Positions 45,556-58,300 of a stretch of 64,000 nucleotides of DNA are shown here, piece after piece. Both the position numbers and the translations under genes were made by a program. This stretch comes from Sorghum bicolor. Its lineage: Eukaryota; Streptophyta; Magnoliopsida; Poales; Poaceae. The DNA is taken from contig NC_012872.2 of assembly GCF_000003195.3 (NCBI RefSeq), positions 57,517,695-57,581,694 of the forward strand. Direction: 5' to 3'. Position 1 is the first letter of the stretch. Every line of letters begins with the position of its first letter. Under the pieces are notes generated by a model. The model was not told where the DNA came from. It searched no databases and saw only the letters and a list, made by a program, of their open reading frames with translations.

Positions 45556-46050
45556 GGAAAAGTCCACATTACCTCTTCGACTTACAAAAGTCTATTTTTT
45601 CTTCTTGAACTCTAAAACCGGATAAACCACCTCCCTAAACTTTTAAAACCGTTCATTTTACCTCTCTGATGGTTATAAGCAATTTTCAAAGGCGGTTTTG
45701 TCTTTTTCTTGTTTATTTATTTTGGTAAATCTTTAAAAACATCATAGTAAATAATATAAAAATTATAAAATGAAAAATCTATTTTTACTTGACTCTACAT
45801 GAGTGGATCTACATAGTGCACATATAATATGGTATGTTTTAGACATTTTTTTGTTTTAGCCTTAGTCAATGTTTTTCTATAATTAATTCATAGCTACACT
45901 TTCTATGGTCCAGTTGTGGTAAATTTTTATGATAAGCTAATTATTGTATGTTTGAACTATAGTAAAAATTTAATACTCACTGAATTATGTATAACTTAAT
46001 TATAGATTTATAAACATTTTTTAACAAGCATACACCTAAATAATTCTATA
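45556..46050. mobile_element. Half copy of the foldback family
   Basis: GGGAAAAGTCCACATTACC, AACTTTTAAAACCG, GGCGGTTTTGTC, then TATTTTGGTAAATCTTTAAA parallel the left half of 31916-32692. The right arm is missing or reduced, and the block runs into the copia-like LTR. Confidence 0.5.
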
Positions 46051-47133
46051 ACTAAGTGAGACAAAACTAGTCCATGCATGCTCCTCTCGACCGTGAAGAC
46101 AAAGACTGTTATAAAACATGTTGCTAGCGGTTGGGACCTTTCTCTCTCTCTGTCTCTCATGATCAACATAGTAGATGAAAGTAGAAAAACAAATATACAC
46201 AAGATACGGAGACTATTCTTTATTCCTCTGAATATTGGTGATTACAACATAGAGCTTCCACGTATATATAGACTTGTCAAGGCCTAAGAGTTAGTAAGAG
46301 CCAACATACAAACAGACTAGGATTAGAATTTCTCATTCTCCTTTCCTTCTAGGATTAAGTCTGCATGTTTTACAACACTCCCCCTTGGGAAATTACCAAG
46401 ATATGCTCATGCCCCATTAAAAACTCTATCCAAAAACCCAATAGAAAAAAACGATTCTTGGAGAAAAGAGTACATCACATTCGAAATTGCATTGCACATG
46501 TTGTCTCATTAAAAACCTTGTGTGAGAAACCTTCAAGTAAAAACTCACATAGAAAAAAGAAGAGTATAACATTTAACCTTCGTGGTCATATATTCTTCAG
46601 GATATTCTATTCTTCATGAATAAATATTTATCTTCGTGATCTATGCATAAACTTCAATGTTTTAGCAAATATGATCTATATGATCTTTGTAATTCTAGTG
46701 GTTTACCTTCAAGGTAGATTCAATAAAAATATGCTCCACCTCATAATGCTAAAATTCAAACTTTATTGTTCAAATCACACTATTCAAAAATATGTGCTTA
46801 ATTAATGGTATGCGGTACCACAATACTATATCTTTTAAAAAGTTGGCTCATAATTCTTCTATGAATTATATGGGTATAATCAAGAGCAATATGCTTCACG
46901 TATAAATGACCACATAATAGTTGTGCAAACCAAAAAAAAAAATATCCTTCATGGTATTAAATCCTTCCAGAGGATTATGGCGTAAATAACTTACAATATT
47001 CAATATCTTCTAGATAGTGCATCAAACTTATAATTCTTGTTTAGTAGATTTTAAAATATATATTCTACAAAACTTTGGAATTTTGATTATACCACTAAAC
47101 AATCAATCCAGTCTTGCATTTGGCTTTTAGGGG

Positions 47134-48237
47134 TGTTGGGTACCATAATAAGGGATACCCAAATCAGAGCAACAAAAAACGCGAAGAAACATACTAATTA
47201 TAATCATCAGAGCCTCGGACACAAGTTCCGACTCGCCCGACCCCTCAGAGCCTCGGACGCAAGTTCCGACTCGCCCGACCCCTCAGGGCCTCGGACGCAA
47301 GTTCCGACTCGCCCGACCCCTCAGGGCCTCGGACGCCAGTTCCGACTCGCCCGACCCCTCAGGGCCTCGGACGCCAGTTCCGACTCGCCCGACCCCCCAG
47401 GGCCTCGGACGCCAGTTCCGACTCGCCCGACCTCTCAGGGTCTCGGACGCAAGCTCCGTTTCACCCGATCTCGTCTAGGCTCGGGTGCCGGACCCCACTC
47501 CACCTGGGCAACAAGACTTCCCCCGACATGACGGACGCGACGGCCCCCATAACGCGGCAGGGCAAGGCGACGACTGTTTCAACCACCCCGGTCACTGTGG
47601 CCTTACCTCTGTCACTATACACCCTTACCCCTGTTCACTGTAGCACACTACCGCACAGTAGAAAGGGAATGGGTAAGGTAAATCAGCACCACTGTTTGTG
47701 GTCATTTCCCACTGTTGACAGGATATGCAGCAGTGCCGGCGATCCGACCCCCGCGACCCCTACAGGGTTCGGTAACCCTCTACAGGAGTAGCCATGCCGT
47801 CAACCATCCCACAAGGACGAGATGGACCAGCCTCAACAGGGTCGGGACTGTGTTTTCACCCCTCAATAAAAGAAATCTACTCATGTAAATACCTGGCCTT
47901 CCCTTGGGACTATAAAAGGGGAGCCAGGGTTCACAACTGGGGGGGCGACAGGTCCAGAACACGCACACAACACTCCTTCACAGAGCAACAGCCCGCACTC
48001 TGTCCACACCAAGCCGAGACCTGGGACTTAGCCCTCTCTCGCAACCAGCTTGTACCGCCTACTGCAAGCACCTTTGGGTGCAAGGTTATACAGAATCCAC
48101 CGCTACACTGGACGTAGGGCATCCTTAGCCCGAACCAGTATAAATCCTCTGTGTCTCACTTGCATCACCATCCAAGCTTGGTCAGTCACGCAGATTTATA
48201 CTTGTTAGTGCCTAGACCGCGAGTCTAGACGCCGACA
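47134..48237 (+). repeat. Element 2 5' LTR
   Basis: 1104 bp. TATAAAAGG at 47911. Holds seven 38-bp tandem units (47208-47473). Confidence 0.88.
47208..47473 (+). repeat. Seven 38-bp tandem repeats in the 5' LTR
   Basis: Units start at 47208, 47246, 47284, 47322, 47360, 47398 and 47436, each beginning CAGGGCCTCGGACGC(A/C)AG and continuing with TTCCGACTCGCCCGACC. Each unit contains the small inverted pair TCGGA / TCCGA and is dense in CG. Confidence 0.9.
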
Positions 48238-48257
48238 GTTGGCGCGCCAGGTAGGGG
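48238..48257 (+). promoter_or_regulatory. Primer binding site of element 2
   Basis: GTTGGCGCGCCAGGTAGGGG begins at the first base after the 5' LTR and is shared with element 1. Confidence 0.8.
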
Positions 48258-48299
48258 CCTTCTGCGTGACATCCACCTGCCCCTACTGGGAAGATTTGG

Positions 48300-50620
48300 A
48301 TGGCAGACGGTTTTCGCCCGCTCCGCCGCGGCACCATCATGATATTTGGGAGTTTGGAGTTCATGTCCCTCGGTTCCGGCTACGACATGATCCTCCTCCC
48401 GCCACGTGACAACGTCGAACCTAGCCCCGAGCTGATCCCACCACACTCAGTGCGTGGGAGACGTTCGGGACACCATGCAGGGGGCTCACGGAGGGGGCGT
48501 CAAAGATCTAGGATCTCCGACCCCACCACTAAGGCCAGGGTCCGTCCGGTCCTCCCCCCGCATATTCCTCATCAGGTCGCCCGCTCCTCCGGCCCGACCG
48601 GCGCTAGAGGAAGGGCTCGCGGGGCATCAAGCTCCGCTCCCAGGACCAACAGAGGGTCATCGCGGCCACCCGTCCCACCCCGTTCGAAGGGGAAGGCACG
48701 GCCCGCGCCCGTCCCCCGCAAGGGGGGCAAAGGGGCCTCGACGTCCCGTCCTCCTCCACCTGCGGATGAAGTAGCAGCAGCGGCACCTCCCGAGTTACCT
48801 TTTGGGCTCAGGAATGCCGCCGCTACCTACGCCTCTTTCGTAAGCACTTCATTAAGTGCGTACGCGGAACTTCCCGGGCACCACTTGAGGTCTACACTGG
48901 ACCTCGTCTCCACACCGCCCGTCTCATCCTACCCAGAGGACCTCACCTCGGGCAACGACGAGTGGGCTGGCGCTGATTTCTCCGGGTGTGGCGACCCGGA
49001 GACCTTCATGCGTTTCTTGGAGGCCAGCAACTATTGTCTCGGCTACTCCGACTCCGACGACGAAAGCTACGATCCGTCACGAGCTACTCCGACTTAGAAG
49101 TCGGAGGCACGCCGCATCGCGCCCAGGGGGACGCAGGGCCCTCTAGACAAGAGGACGCAACTCCACCTCCCAATCCAACTCCCGGAACCAATCCCGGAGC
49201 CCATGGGGTAGCATCTGCCCCCGCTGGGGGACACCATCCTGACCTCGCACAGCTCGATGAGCTAGAGGCTAGGCTCGAAGAAGAGCACACACGCCTCCGC
49301 CAACTCCGCGAGGCCCTGGTCCGAGAGCCGTCCGGCCGCGGAGACGGGGGTGAAGCCAGACGTCGCGCCCGTGACGTCAACCGTTGCATTGTTGCGGACC
49401 AAGGGGAAGACGCCCCAGTCTTCAGCACGGCCAGCCAGAATGTGATGGCCGCCGCGCTCCTCCTCAGGGCGATGCCCGAGCCTTCGACTCCTGAGGGAAG
49501 GAGAGTGCGCCAGGGGCTACGTGGCCTTCTGGAACAGGCTGTGGTGCAGAACGCGGAAAGTTCTGCTTCACAATCCCACAGCACGAGACATCATGGGGAA
49601 CGCCCCCCTCCTAACAAGGCACCAACAGTACAGGGTCTGCCACCCCCTAACCCACAAGGGGGAAATAGGGCCCCATCAGTTCACGAGCGCGTCGGAGTCG
49701 ACGCGGACGTACGGGCCACCCTTGAGGCCAGGCGACGTGACAGGGACGAGGCCGAGTCCCGGCGTTACCGACCGCGCCGAGGCGGGAGGTACGACCCCGA
49801 TCACGACCGAAGCACGTCACCAGAGCCCCCGGGTCCCCGCGTCTTCAGCGAGGCCATACGCAGGGCCAAGTTCCCGGCGCGATTCCGACAGCCCGCCAAC
49901 CTCACCAAGTACTCAGGGGAAACTAACCCTGAGCTCTGGCTGGCGGACTACCGCCTGGCATGCCAGCTAGGCGGCGCGGATGACGACCTGCTCATCATCC
50001 GCAACCTTCCACTCCACCTGGCCGATACGGCCAGAGCATGGCTCAAACACCTCCCTGAGCGCATGATCCATGACTGGGCTGACCTGGTCAGAATCTTTGT
50101 CGGGAACTTCCAGGGCACATACGTGCGCCCTGGGAACTCCTGGGACCTCAGGAGCTGCCGACAGAAGCCTGACGAGTCCCTCCGTGACTTCATCAGGCGA
50201 TTCTCCAAACAGTGCACCGAGCTCCCCAACATCACGGACTCCGACGTGATCGGAGCCTTCATTTCTGGTACCACCTGCAAGGAGTTGGTACACGAGCTCG
50301 GACGCAAGACCCCCACGAGCACTAGCCAGCTGCTCGACATCGCCACCAACTTTGCCTCAGGCGAAGAGGCAGTCGGCGCCATCTTCTCCGACGGTGCAGC
50401 TAAAGGGAAGCAGAAGGCCGAGGCTACCGAGGCCTCGGGCTCGCGCGACCCAAAGAAGAAGAAGAAGGGTCGCAAGGGGAAGCAGGGACAGTCGGACGAC
50501 AACCTGGTCGCTGCGGTAGATCGCAAGAACCCCAAGCGGGCTCCTGCTGGCCCCAGTCTCTTCGACGAAATGTTGAAGAAGCCGTGCCCCTATCACAGGG
50601 GCCAACCAAACACACCCTAG
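48300..50620 (+). pseudogene. Element 2 gag, frameshifted
   Basis: The first segment (48300-49097) has FGSLEFMSLGSGYDMILL and a basic linker. The second open segment (48986-50620) is in another register and carries the retrotransposon gag/capsid domain: AKFPARFRQPANLTKYSGET, NPELWLADYRLACQ, ARAWLKHLPERMIHDWADLV, then a Lys-rich tail (KKKKKGRKGKQGQ) and the start of a CPYHRG motif. It ends prematurely through a 1-nt shift at about 50608, followed by a TAA at 50644-50646 in the expected frame. No canonical CCHC knuckle is seen. Gag would form the particle shell. Confidence 0.8.
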
Positions 50621-50646
50621 AGGAGTGTACCGTCCTCCGTCGGTAA

Positions 50647-51525
50647 TACACCGACATCCTCACCAAAGAGAGTGCCGAAGAGCCTCCCAAGGACGACGAC
50701 CTCCAGGGGGAAGATTTCCCCAAGGTCAAGAACTGCCTTCTGATCTTTGGGGGACGAGCGGCTCGCTTCACTGCGAGTCAGAGGAAGCGCGAACTCCGAG
50801 AAGTTTGCGCAATCATCACGGCCGCGCCCTCGTACCTCAAATGGTCCGAGAGCGCGATCACGTTCAACAGACAGGATCACCCAGATCGGATCCCCAACCC
50901 TGGGAGCTACCCTCTGATCGTCGACCCCATCATCGCAGAGACCCGTCTCACTAAGGTGCTGATGGATGGAGGCAGCGGCCTCAACATCCTCTATGCCGAG
51001 ACTTTGGCCCTCATGGGGATCAGCAAGTACCGGCTGAGGAACGACACCGCACCATTCCACGGAGTGGTGCCGGGGCATCGTGCCCACCCCCTCGGACAGA
51101 TCGATCTGTCCGTCTGCTTCGGGACCCCTGACAATTTTAGGCGAGAAGTCCTCACCTTCGACGTGGTCGGGTTCCCAGGGACCTACCACGCGATCCTGGG
51201 ACGACCATGCTACGCCAAGTTCATGGCCGTCCCCAACTACACTTACCTCAAGCTCAAGATGCCAGGGCCAAAGGGCATCATCACCGTCAGCACGACGAGC
51301 CAGCACGCCTACCAGTGCGACGTCGAGTGCGTTGAGCAGGCCGAGGCTCTGGCAGAGTCTCTGGCCATCCTTACTGGCCTCGGCGACTGCGACCAGGACG
51401 TCCCCGACCCCAAACGCCACGCCGGGAGCTTCGAACCGGCGGAGGAAACCAAGCTAGTATTTCTCGACCCCGGCACCTCTGAAGGCAAGGCGTTGAGAAT
51501 CAGCTCCAGTCTCGACCCCAAATAG
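50647..51525 (+). pseudogene. Element 2 aspartic protease region
   Basis: The active-site region reads VLMDGGSGLNILYAETL near 50956-51010, where DGGS stands in place of the usual DTG/DSG. ILGRPCYAKFMA (about 51195) is the second conserved loop. The frame ends at TAG 51523-51525, which by context replaces a glutamine codon before EVVLVDFL. Protease would process the polyprotein. Confidence 0.75.
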
Positions 51526-53360
51526 GAAGTGGTGCTCGTCGACTTTCTCCGCGCAAACGCCGATATATTTGCGTGGAGTCCCTCGGACATGCCTGGGATA
51601 CCGAGGGAAGTCGCCGAGCACTCCTTGGACATCCGAGCCGGCTCCAAACCCGTAAAGCAACGCCTGCGCTGATTCGACGATGAGAAGCGTCGGGCCATCG
51701 GGGAGGAGATCCACAAGCTGCTGGCGGCCGGATTCATCAAGGAAGTATTCCATCCCGAGTGGTTAGCCAACCCCGTGCTAGTTAAAAAGAAAAATGGGAA
51801 GTGGAGGATGTGTGTAGACTACACTAGTTTAAATAAAGCATGTCCAAAGAATCCCTTTCCATTGCCTCGTATCGATCAGATAGTTGACTCCACCGCGGGA
51901 TGTGAAATTTTATCCTTTCTTGATGCTTACTCCGGCTACCACCAAATCAAGATGAAAGAGTCCGACCAGCTCGCGACTTCGTTCATCACCCCTTTCGGAA
52001 TGTATTGCTACGTAACCATGCCTTTCGGCCTCAAGAACGCGGGGGCTACATATCAATGATGTATGCTCCAGGTTTTTGGGAACCTTATAGGCAAAACGGT
52101 AGAGGCATACGTAGACGACATCGTCGTCAAGTCCAGGAAAGCGAGCAGCCTGGTTGCCGACCTGGAAGAAACATTCCGATGCCTCAGGGCAAAAGGGATC
52201 AGACTCAACCCCGAAAAGTGTGTTTTCGGGGTCCCCCGAGGCATGCTCCTTGGGTTTATCGTGTCTGAGCGAGGGATCGAGGCCAACCCAGAAAAGGTCT
52301 CGGCCATCGCGAATATGGGCCCCATCCGTAACCTAAAGGGAGTAAAGAGGGTAATGGGATGTCTTGCCCCCCTAAGCTGTTTCATTTCCCGCCTCGAAGA
52401 AAAAGGGCTGCCTCTGTATAGGTTACTTAGGAAATCTGAGCACTTTTCCTGGACCCCCGAGGCCCAGGAAGCCCTTGACAAGCTCAAGGCTTTGCTCACC
52501 CACCCTCCCATCCTGGTGCCTCCCGCCGAGGGTGAACCGCTGCTTCTCTACGTCGCAGCCACTGACCAGGTGGCCAGCGCAGCTATCGTGGTCGAAAGGA
52601 AGGAAGAAGGGCACGCCCTGCCGGTCCAAAGGCCGGTGTACTTCATCAGTGAAGTGCTCTCCGACACAAAGACCCGATACCCCCAGATTCAAAAGCTGCT
52701 CTACGCAGTGGTGTCGGCCCGACGCAAGCTCCGCCATTACTTTGAATCTCACCCGGTCTCAGTAGTCTCATCTTTCCCTCTGGGAGAAGTGATTCAGAAC
52801 CGAGAGGCCAATGGAAGGATTGCTAAATGGGCCATAGAACTCATGGGCGATGGAATCACTTATGAGCCTCGGAAGGCCATAAAGTCCCAAGTACTGGCGG
52901 ATTTCGTGGCAGAATGGATCGGGACTCAGCTCCCACCACCTCAAATCCAGCACGAGTGCTGGACTATGTACTTCGACGGGTGTTTGATGAAAACCGGGGC
53001 CGGTGCGGGCTTGTCTTCATCTCTCCCCTCGGGGTAAGGATGCGATACGCAAACCGACTTCACTTCCCTGCTTCAAACAATGCAGCAGAGTATGAGGCCC
53101 TTGTTAACGGTCTCCATATCGCGATCGAGCTTGGGATCAAACGGCTCGACATTCGAGGCGATTCTAGACTCATCATCGATCAAGTCATGAAAGAGTCTAG
53201 CTGCCATGACCCCAAGATGGACGCGTACTGCAAAGCGGTTCGACGCCTGGAAGAGAGGTTCGACGGCCTCGAACTTAACCACGTGTTAAGGAAGTATAAT
53301 GAGGCCGCCGACGCGCTCGCCAAGATGGCATCCGAGCGGGCTACCGTCCCCCAGGATGTT
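51526..53360 (+). pseudogene. Element 2 reverse transcriptase and RNase H
   Basis: RT motifs are clear: LVKKKNGKWRMCVDYTSLNK, FLDAYSGYHQI, MPFGLKNAGATYQ and the catalytic YVDD ([14 protein letters not shown], about 52108). RNase H shows YFDG, NNAAEYEAL and RGDSRLI (D, E, D). The frame is broken by TGA at 51670-51672, TGA at 52057-52059 and a frameshift near 53005-53035 between MKTGAGAG and VFISPLGVR. Both TGAs sit where related elements are expected to have Arg (CGA). Confidence 0.85.
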
Positions 53361-54758
53361 TTCGTCAGCAACCTCTACAAGCCCTCTGTCGTCTACAAGG
53401 ACGACGGGAGATCGGACAGACCCCCAGGCGAACAGAATTCTGACCCCAAAGACGCTGCCGTTCAGGAACAGGAGGCCATGGACATCGAGCCAGAGCCGCC
53501 TGCGCCTGATGACTCGCCCGACTGGCGCTACCCTTTGCTTCAACGCCTGGTCGATGGCACCTTGCCCACAGACCAGGCTGAAGCAAGGCGTGTGGCTCGT
53601 CGTGCTAAGACCTTTGTCCTCCTTGATGGGGAGATGTACAAGCGAAGCCCCTCGGGCGTCCTCATGCGGTGCATCCCGCGTCAAGAGGGGGTCAAGCTCT
53701 TACAGGACATTCACTCGGGGGCTTGTGGCCATCACGCCGCGCCTCGGACGCTGGTAGGAAATGCCTTCCGACAAGGTTTCTACTGGCCCACTGCCGTAGC
53801 CGACGCCACAGAGATCGTCAGGTCCTGCAAGGGATGCCAGTTCTACGCTCGGCAGACGCATCTCCCCGCTCAGGCCCTACAAACGATCCCCATAACCTGG
53901 CCTTTCGCTGTCTGGGGCCTTGACCTGGTCGGGCCTCTGCAGAAAGCACCTGGGGGCTTCACCCACTTGCTTGTCGCAATCGACAAGTTCTCTAAGTGGA
54001 TCGAAGTCCGACCCATTACAAGGATCAAGGCCGAGCAAGCCGTGTTGTTCTTCACAGACATCATCCATCGATTTGGAGTACCGAACTCCATAATCACCGA
54101 TAACGGCACACAGTTCACCGGGCGAAAGTTCTTGCAGTTCTGCGACAGACACCACATACGTGTGGACTGGGCGGCAGTGGCTCACCCCAAGACCAACGGT
54201 CAAGTGGAGCGTGCCAACGGCATGATCCTCCAGGGTTTGAAGCCCAGGATTTTCAACCGACTGAACAAGTTTGGAAAAAGGTGGCTCAAGGAGCTACCAG
54301 CCGTGCTCTGGAGCCTGAGAACCTCCCGAAGCCGAGCCACAGGCTTCACCCCGTTCTTCATGATCTACGGGTCGGAAGCTGTCCTCCCCACTGATCTGGA
54401 GTATGGGTCCCCAAGGGTACAAGCCTTCGACGAAAATAGCGGCAAAACGTTCCAAGAAGACGCGCTGGACCAGCTGGATGAAGCCAGGGATGTAGCCCTC
54501 TTACACTCTGCCAAATACCAGCAGGCCCTCCGCCAATACCACGCACGACGAATCCGAGGCCGAGCCTTTCAAGTCGGCGACTTGGTACTGAGGCTCAGAC
54601 AAAGCAACAAGGGTCGTCACAAGCTCACACCCCCCTGGGAAGGACCCTACGTCATCGCCGAAGTCCTCCGACCCGGGACCTACAAGCTCGCCAATGAAGT
54701 AGGGGAGGTTTTCAAAAACGCATGGAACATAGAACAGCTACGTCGTTTTTTCCCTTAG
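53361..54758 (+). pseudogene. Element 2 integrase (domain open, part of a broken polyprotein)
   Basis: The frame from 52914 is open to the natural end IEQLRRFFP at 54758. The zinc motif is HSGACGHH ... CKGCQF. The catalytic residues lie in GLDLVGP, ITDNGTQF and NGQVERANG. The sequence is very similar to integrase of element 1, so the two elements are close relatives. The domain itself shows no break, but upstream stops disconnect it. Confidence 0.85.
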
Positions 54759-55345
54759 AGCTTTGTAAAAATTTCTTCGTTCATCCATTGCCTCCAAAGA
54801 ATAAATCAAAGCTTAAGTTATCAGAGAGCCTCGGACCTGCCGAGCAGAGTCCGAACCTCCCTCGGGGGCTACATGGGGGGAACCCCCTATGTCGACTCCG
54901 AATCTTTTTCTTTTTTCGCACAAGTTAAAAGAACCCAGACCCAAGGTCTTCCTCCTCCTTCCTAAAAAGACTCAAGAAACCGAGAATCCATCCCCTAAAT
55001 CTTAAGGCATGAGCTCGAGGAAGGATCTGCGCTCACGGGTAAAGACCACCTCAACTCACCTTAGATTCGGGAACGAATTCGGGCTTCCAAGAGTTACTAA
55101 GGAAAAAGGAAAAGCACTTAGGCTTGGGGACTCCGACCTGCGCGATAACTCTAAGTAGCTCACCCGACCCCGCGCTGCTGAGGTCGGGTCGGTATAAAGA
55201 GAAAGGAAATAAAATACTTAGGGAAAATACTCAAAAAGAGCAGCTATATTTACATTCGACATTAACGTTATATATATATGTTACAAGGCCCACCGGCCTC
55301 AACACCCACAAAAAGAAAAGAAACCTAAGGGTCCTATTGCCCTAT
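54759..55345. other. Convergent spacer of element 2
   Basis: Noncoding sequence between integrase and the end of the antisense gene. It includes GAGAGCCTCGGACCTGCCGAG near 54823, a word shared with the LTR repeat. AT-rich near 55240-55320. Confidence 0.5.
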
Positions 55346-58300
55346 CTACTCATGTCCTTGAGCCCCGAGGGGGGGAAGCTCCGCCTCATCGTCAAAAAAG
55401 GCGGCCAAGGCATCTCCAGGGACAGCCACGGCATCATCGAGCCTCTGCACCTCCTCCTGGGCTTCTGTTTCGTCGTCAGGGAGGACGTAGCCCTCACAAA
55501 CCACCGGCAAATCAATGCCGGCATAGTGAGAGCTCACCACCGCTAGGGCCTTCTTCACCCCGGTGTGGAGCGCCTCCCTCATCCTCTCCCCAGCCCGGGA
55601 GTAAAGGGCCTCGACCCGACTGCGCAGCGACGACCCCGACACTGATACCCCGAGCCCCTCACACGCCGAGGTGACCACGACTTCAAGAGCCGAGCGGTCC
55701 GAAGCCTCAGCGTCGAGGGACTTTTTCTGGGCCTCGGCAGTAGAGGTCGCCTCGACCACCTTCACCTCCAATTCTGATCAAAAAACAGAACAAGAAATGA
55801 GAAGTCAGGAAAAGCTAACTCAAAAGTACAAAGGCGTCTAAGGAAAAGGGCGCAAGTCCTACCCTTGGCGCGCTTCTAGTACTCGGCCGAGCTCTGATGC
55901 CAGTGGGACACCTGGCTCAGAGCCCCGGCCAGGTCGGTCTGAGCTTGGTTCAAGGCGAGGTCTTTTTCGGCGAGCAAAGCTTCAAGCCGAGCGACCTCAC
56001 CCTTGTACCCCTCAGCCGCCGCCTTCTGCGCCTCGGACTCTTGCGTGAGGGCCCCGATCCTCTCCTCCAGGGGGGCGACCTTGTCTCGGGCCTCCCGAGC
56101 CTCGGTGGCCAGTGCTGAGCACTTCTGCCGAAGATCGGCAGAAATCTCGCACTCCTTCGCGAGCTCCCCCTCGGCCGCCTCCCTGGTAGCCCTCTCCTTC
56201 TCAAAGGACGCCCAAGCATCCTTCTCCCGACGGAGAAATACCGACTTCTCCTGGGAGGTGGCCTTGAGCGCCTGCAAGATCAGAGGTCACACAGGGAGTT
56301 AATACCGCAAAGGTAAGGACAAAACTACTTTACAACACAGGTAAAAATCTTACCTGAGCCAAATTAAACATGTCACGGCCCACGAGCTGGGTAGCTCGGT
56401 TAAGGGCCTCGACACCGGCACGCCCACACGCGTCCAGACCCTGCCAGAGGTAATTCTCTGACAGGTCATCCAGGACAAATCTGGCTCCCCCCTCGGCATC
56501 GCCGAGGTTGGGCCAGATTACGGGGCTCTTGCCCCATCCGGCTTCCTCCTCCCTTCCCGCCGCGGGGGCCTCGGGCGCCGCGCTGGACACCACGATGGCT
56601 CGCCCCTCCTCAGCGCACGCAGGACGGGCCGCGCCTCCGAGGTCAGCGTCCTCCTGTCCTTGAGGTTTCGGCGCCCCCGCGTCTTGTCCCGGGTGACGTC
56701 CTGCCTCCTCGTTGCCTGGAGGCGGCGGAGACACGGGCCTAGCCGACCCGGGAGTTGACTGAGCCCCCCTCTTCACAGCTTTCAGGGGCCACCGAAGGCG
56801 CCACCGAAGGCGCCTTCTGCTTACGGCTGGGGGAACAACATCAAGTTAGAAGAAAGAGAAAAACAAAAAATCAGCTGAGGAATCAGAAATCCCATGCGTA
56901 CCTCGCTCGGGGAGCAGACTTCTTCTCGGAGCTCGGAGCTCCTAAGGGGCCTCCCGCGGCGCCAGGGGCCGCCGGTCCGACCCCGGCCTCGCCTGCCGAC
57001 GGCGCAGAGATACCGCGGCGGTCTCAGCCTGCGACGCCTCCACCGAGGCATCTGTTCCCGCCCCGGTCGCTGGGGCGGGCTCGGCCGGAGCCTCTGGCAC
57101 TACCGGTTGAGGTAGCGCCTCGGATCCGACCTCCGACGCCCACTCCTCTTCCTGAGGACCCACCGGGGCCGAACCCTCACGAGGGGCGCTATCCTCATGA
57201 TCCACAATGATGTGGGGGGTGGCCTGTCCGCTCCCCGGCGCTTGGGCCCCCTGGGGGGCCTCCGACCCACCTCGGGCCTCCGACCCCCCTCAGGCCCGCG
57301 ACCACTCCGGGGCCTCGATTCCCCCGCCGGCTGGAGGGATAACGTCATCCTCCTCCGCGAGCTCGTCGAGCCAGTCGGTGCTGTCACCTCCGCCCTCTAT
57401 CTCCGAGACCGAAGTCTCAGGAGACGGAGGCGGGGCGACCCCCGCCTTCTCGGCTTCGCGATGATTCTTGGCGGAGATCTCCCGCCGCTGCGCTTTCCGC
57501 GCTGCCTTGGCCTTCTTGTCCTCCTTGGCCTTCTTCTGCTCCTCGTTCCGAGCCCGATTCTGGGCCCGGATCTCCTTGTCCTCTGGGACAGGGGGTAGGG
57601 AGTCCTTGACGACCCCCATCCTCTGCGAACGATCGGGAGTCAAGGACATGACGAGAAGGAAACGAAAAGAAGGCGCAAAAAATCCTCACTTACCAGGGAA
57701 ATGTAGCCCTTTTCAGGGCGCATCGGCACCACCCGGGAGTTCTTCATCTCCGGGTGTGTGGTCTTCTCGACCCGGGCGGCGATGTCCGAAGCCGATATCG
57801 GCTCGGCTAACATCCTCGTCCCTGCCCAAGGGACGTCCCGGGTCATTTCGAACATTGGCACCCGGCGCTGCGCCAGCGGAAGCAGGCTCCTCTTGTGGAA
57901 CGCCGTTGCCACCGTGGCCGCAGTGACTCAAGCCTCTCGCAGCTTCTGAAGCCCCGCAAGAAGCGGGGCGAGCCTCTTCTGCTCCTCGGCCGGAGCGCCC
58001 CACACCCACTTCTGGGGGGCCTCTGTCACCATCTTTCCGGAGTACTTCGGCAGAAGACCACCGTCATTCCGGAGGTAGAACCACGCGCTCTGCCACCCCC
58101 GGTTTGATGATGGCATCGTGCTCCAGATGTACAGTCCGGACCATTGCTGGCGAAGCTGCAGCGTGCAGCCGCCGGCCCGCAGGGGAATCTTCTCCTTCCC
58201 CACATAGCGGGCCGACATGTCCGCCTTGAAGAGGTGAAGCCAGAGGTTCCAATTGACAGGAACCCCCAGGAACCCCTCGCAAATCGTGGTGAAGACGGCG

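Noticed and set aside
47208..47473. Regular 38-bp direct repeats resembling a CRISPR array
   Set aside because: There are no spacers, the units abut, and they lie inside a plant LTR with the same repeat in the partner LTR.
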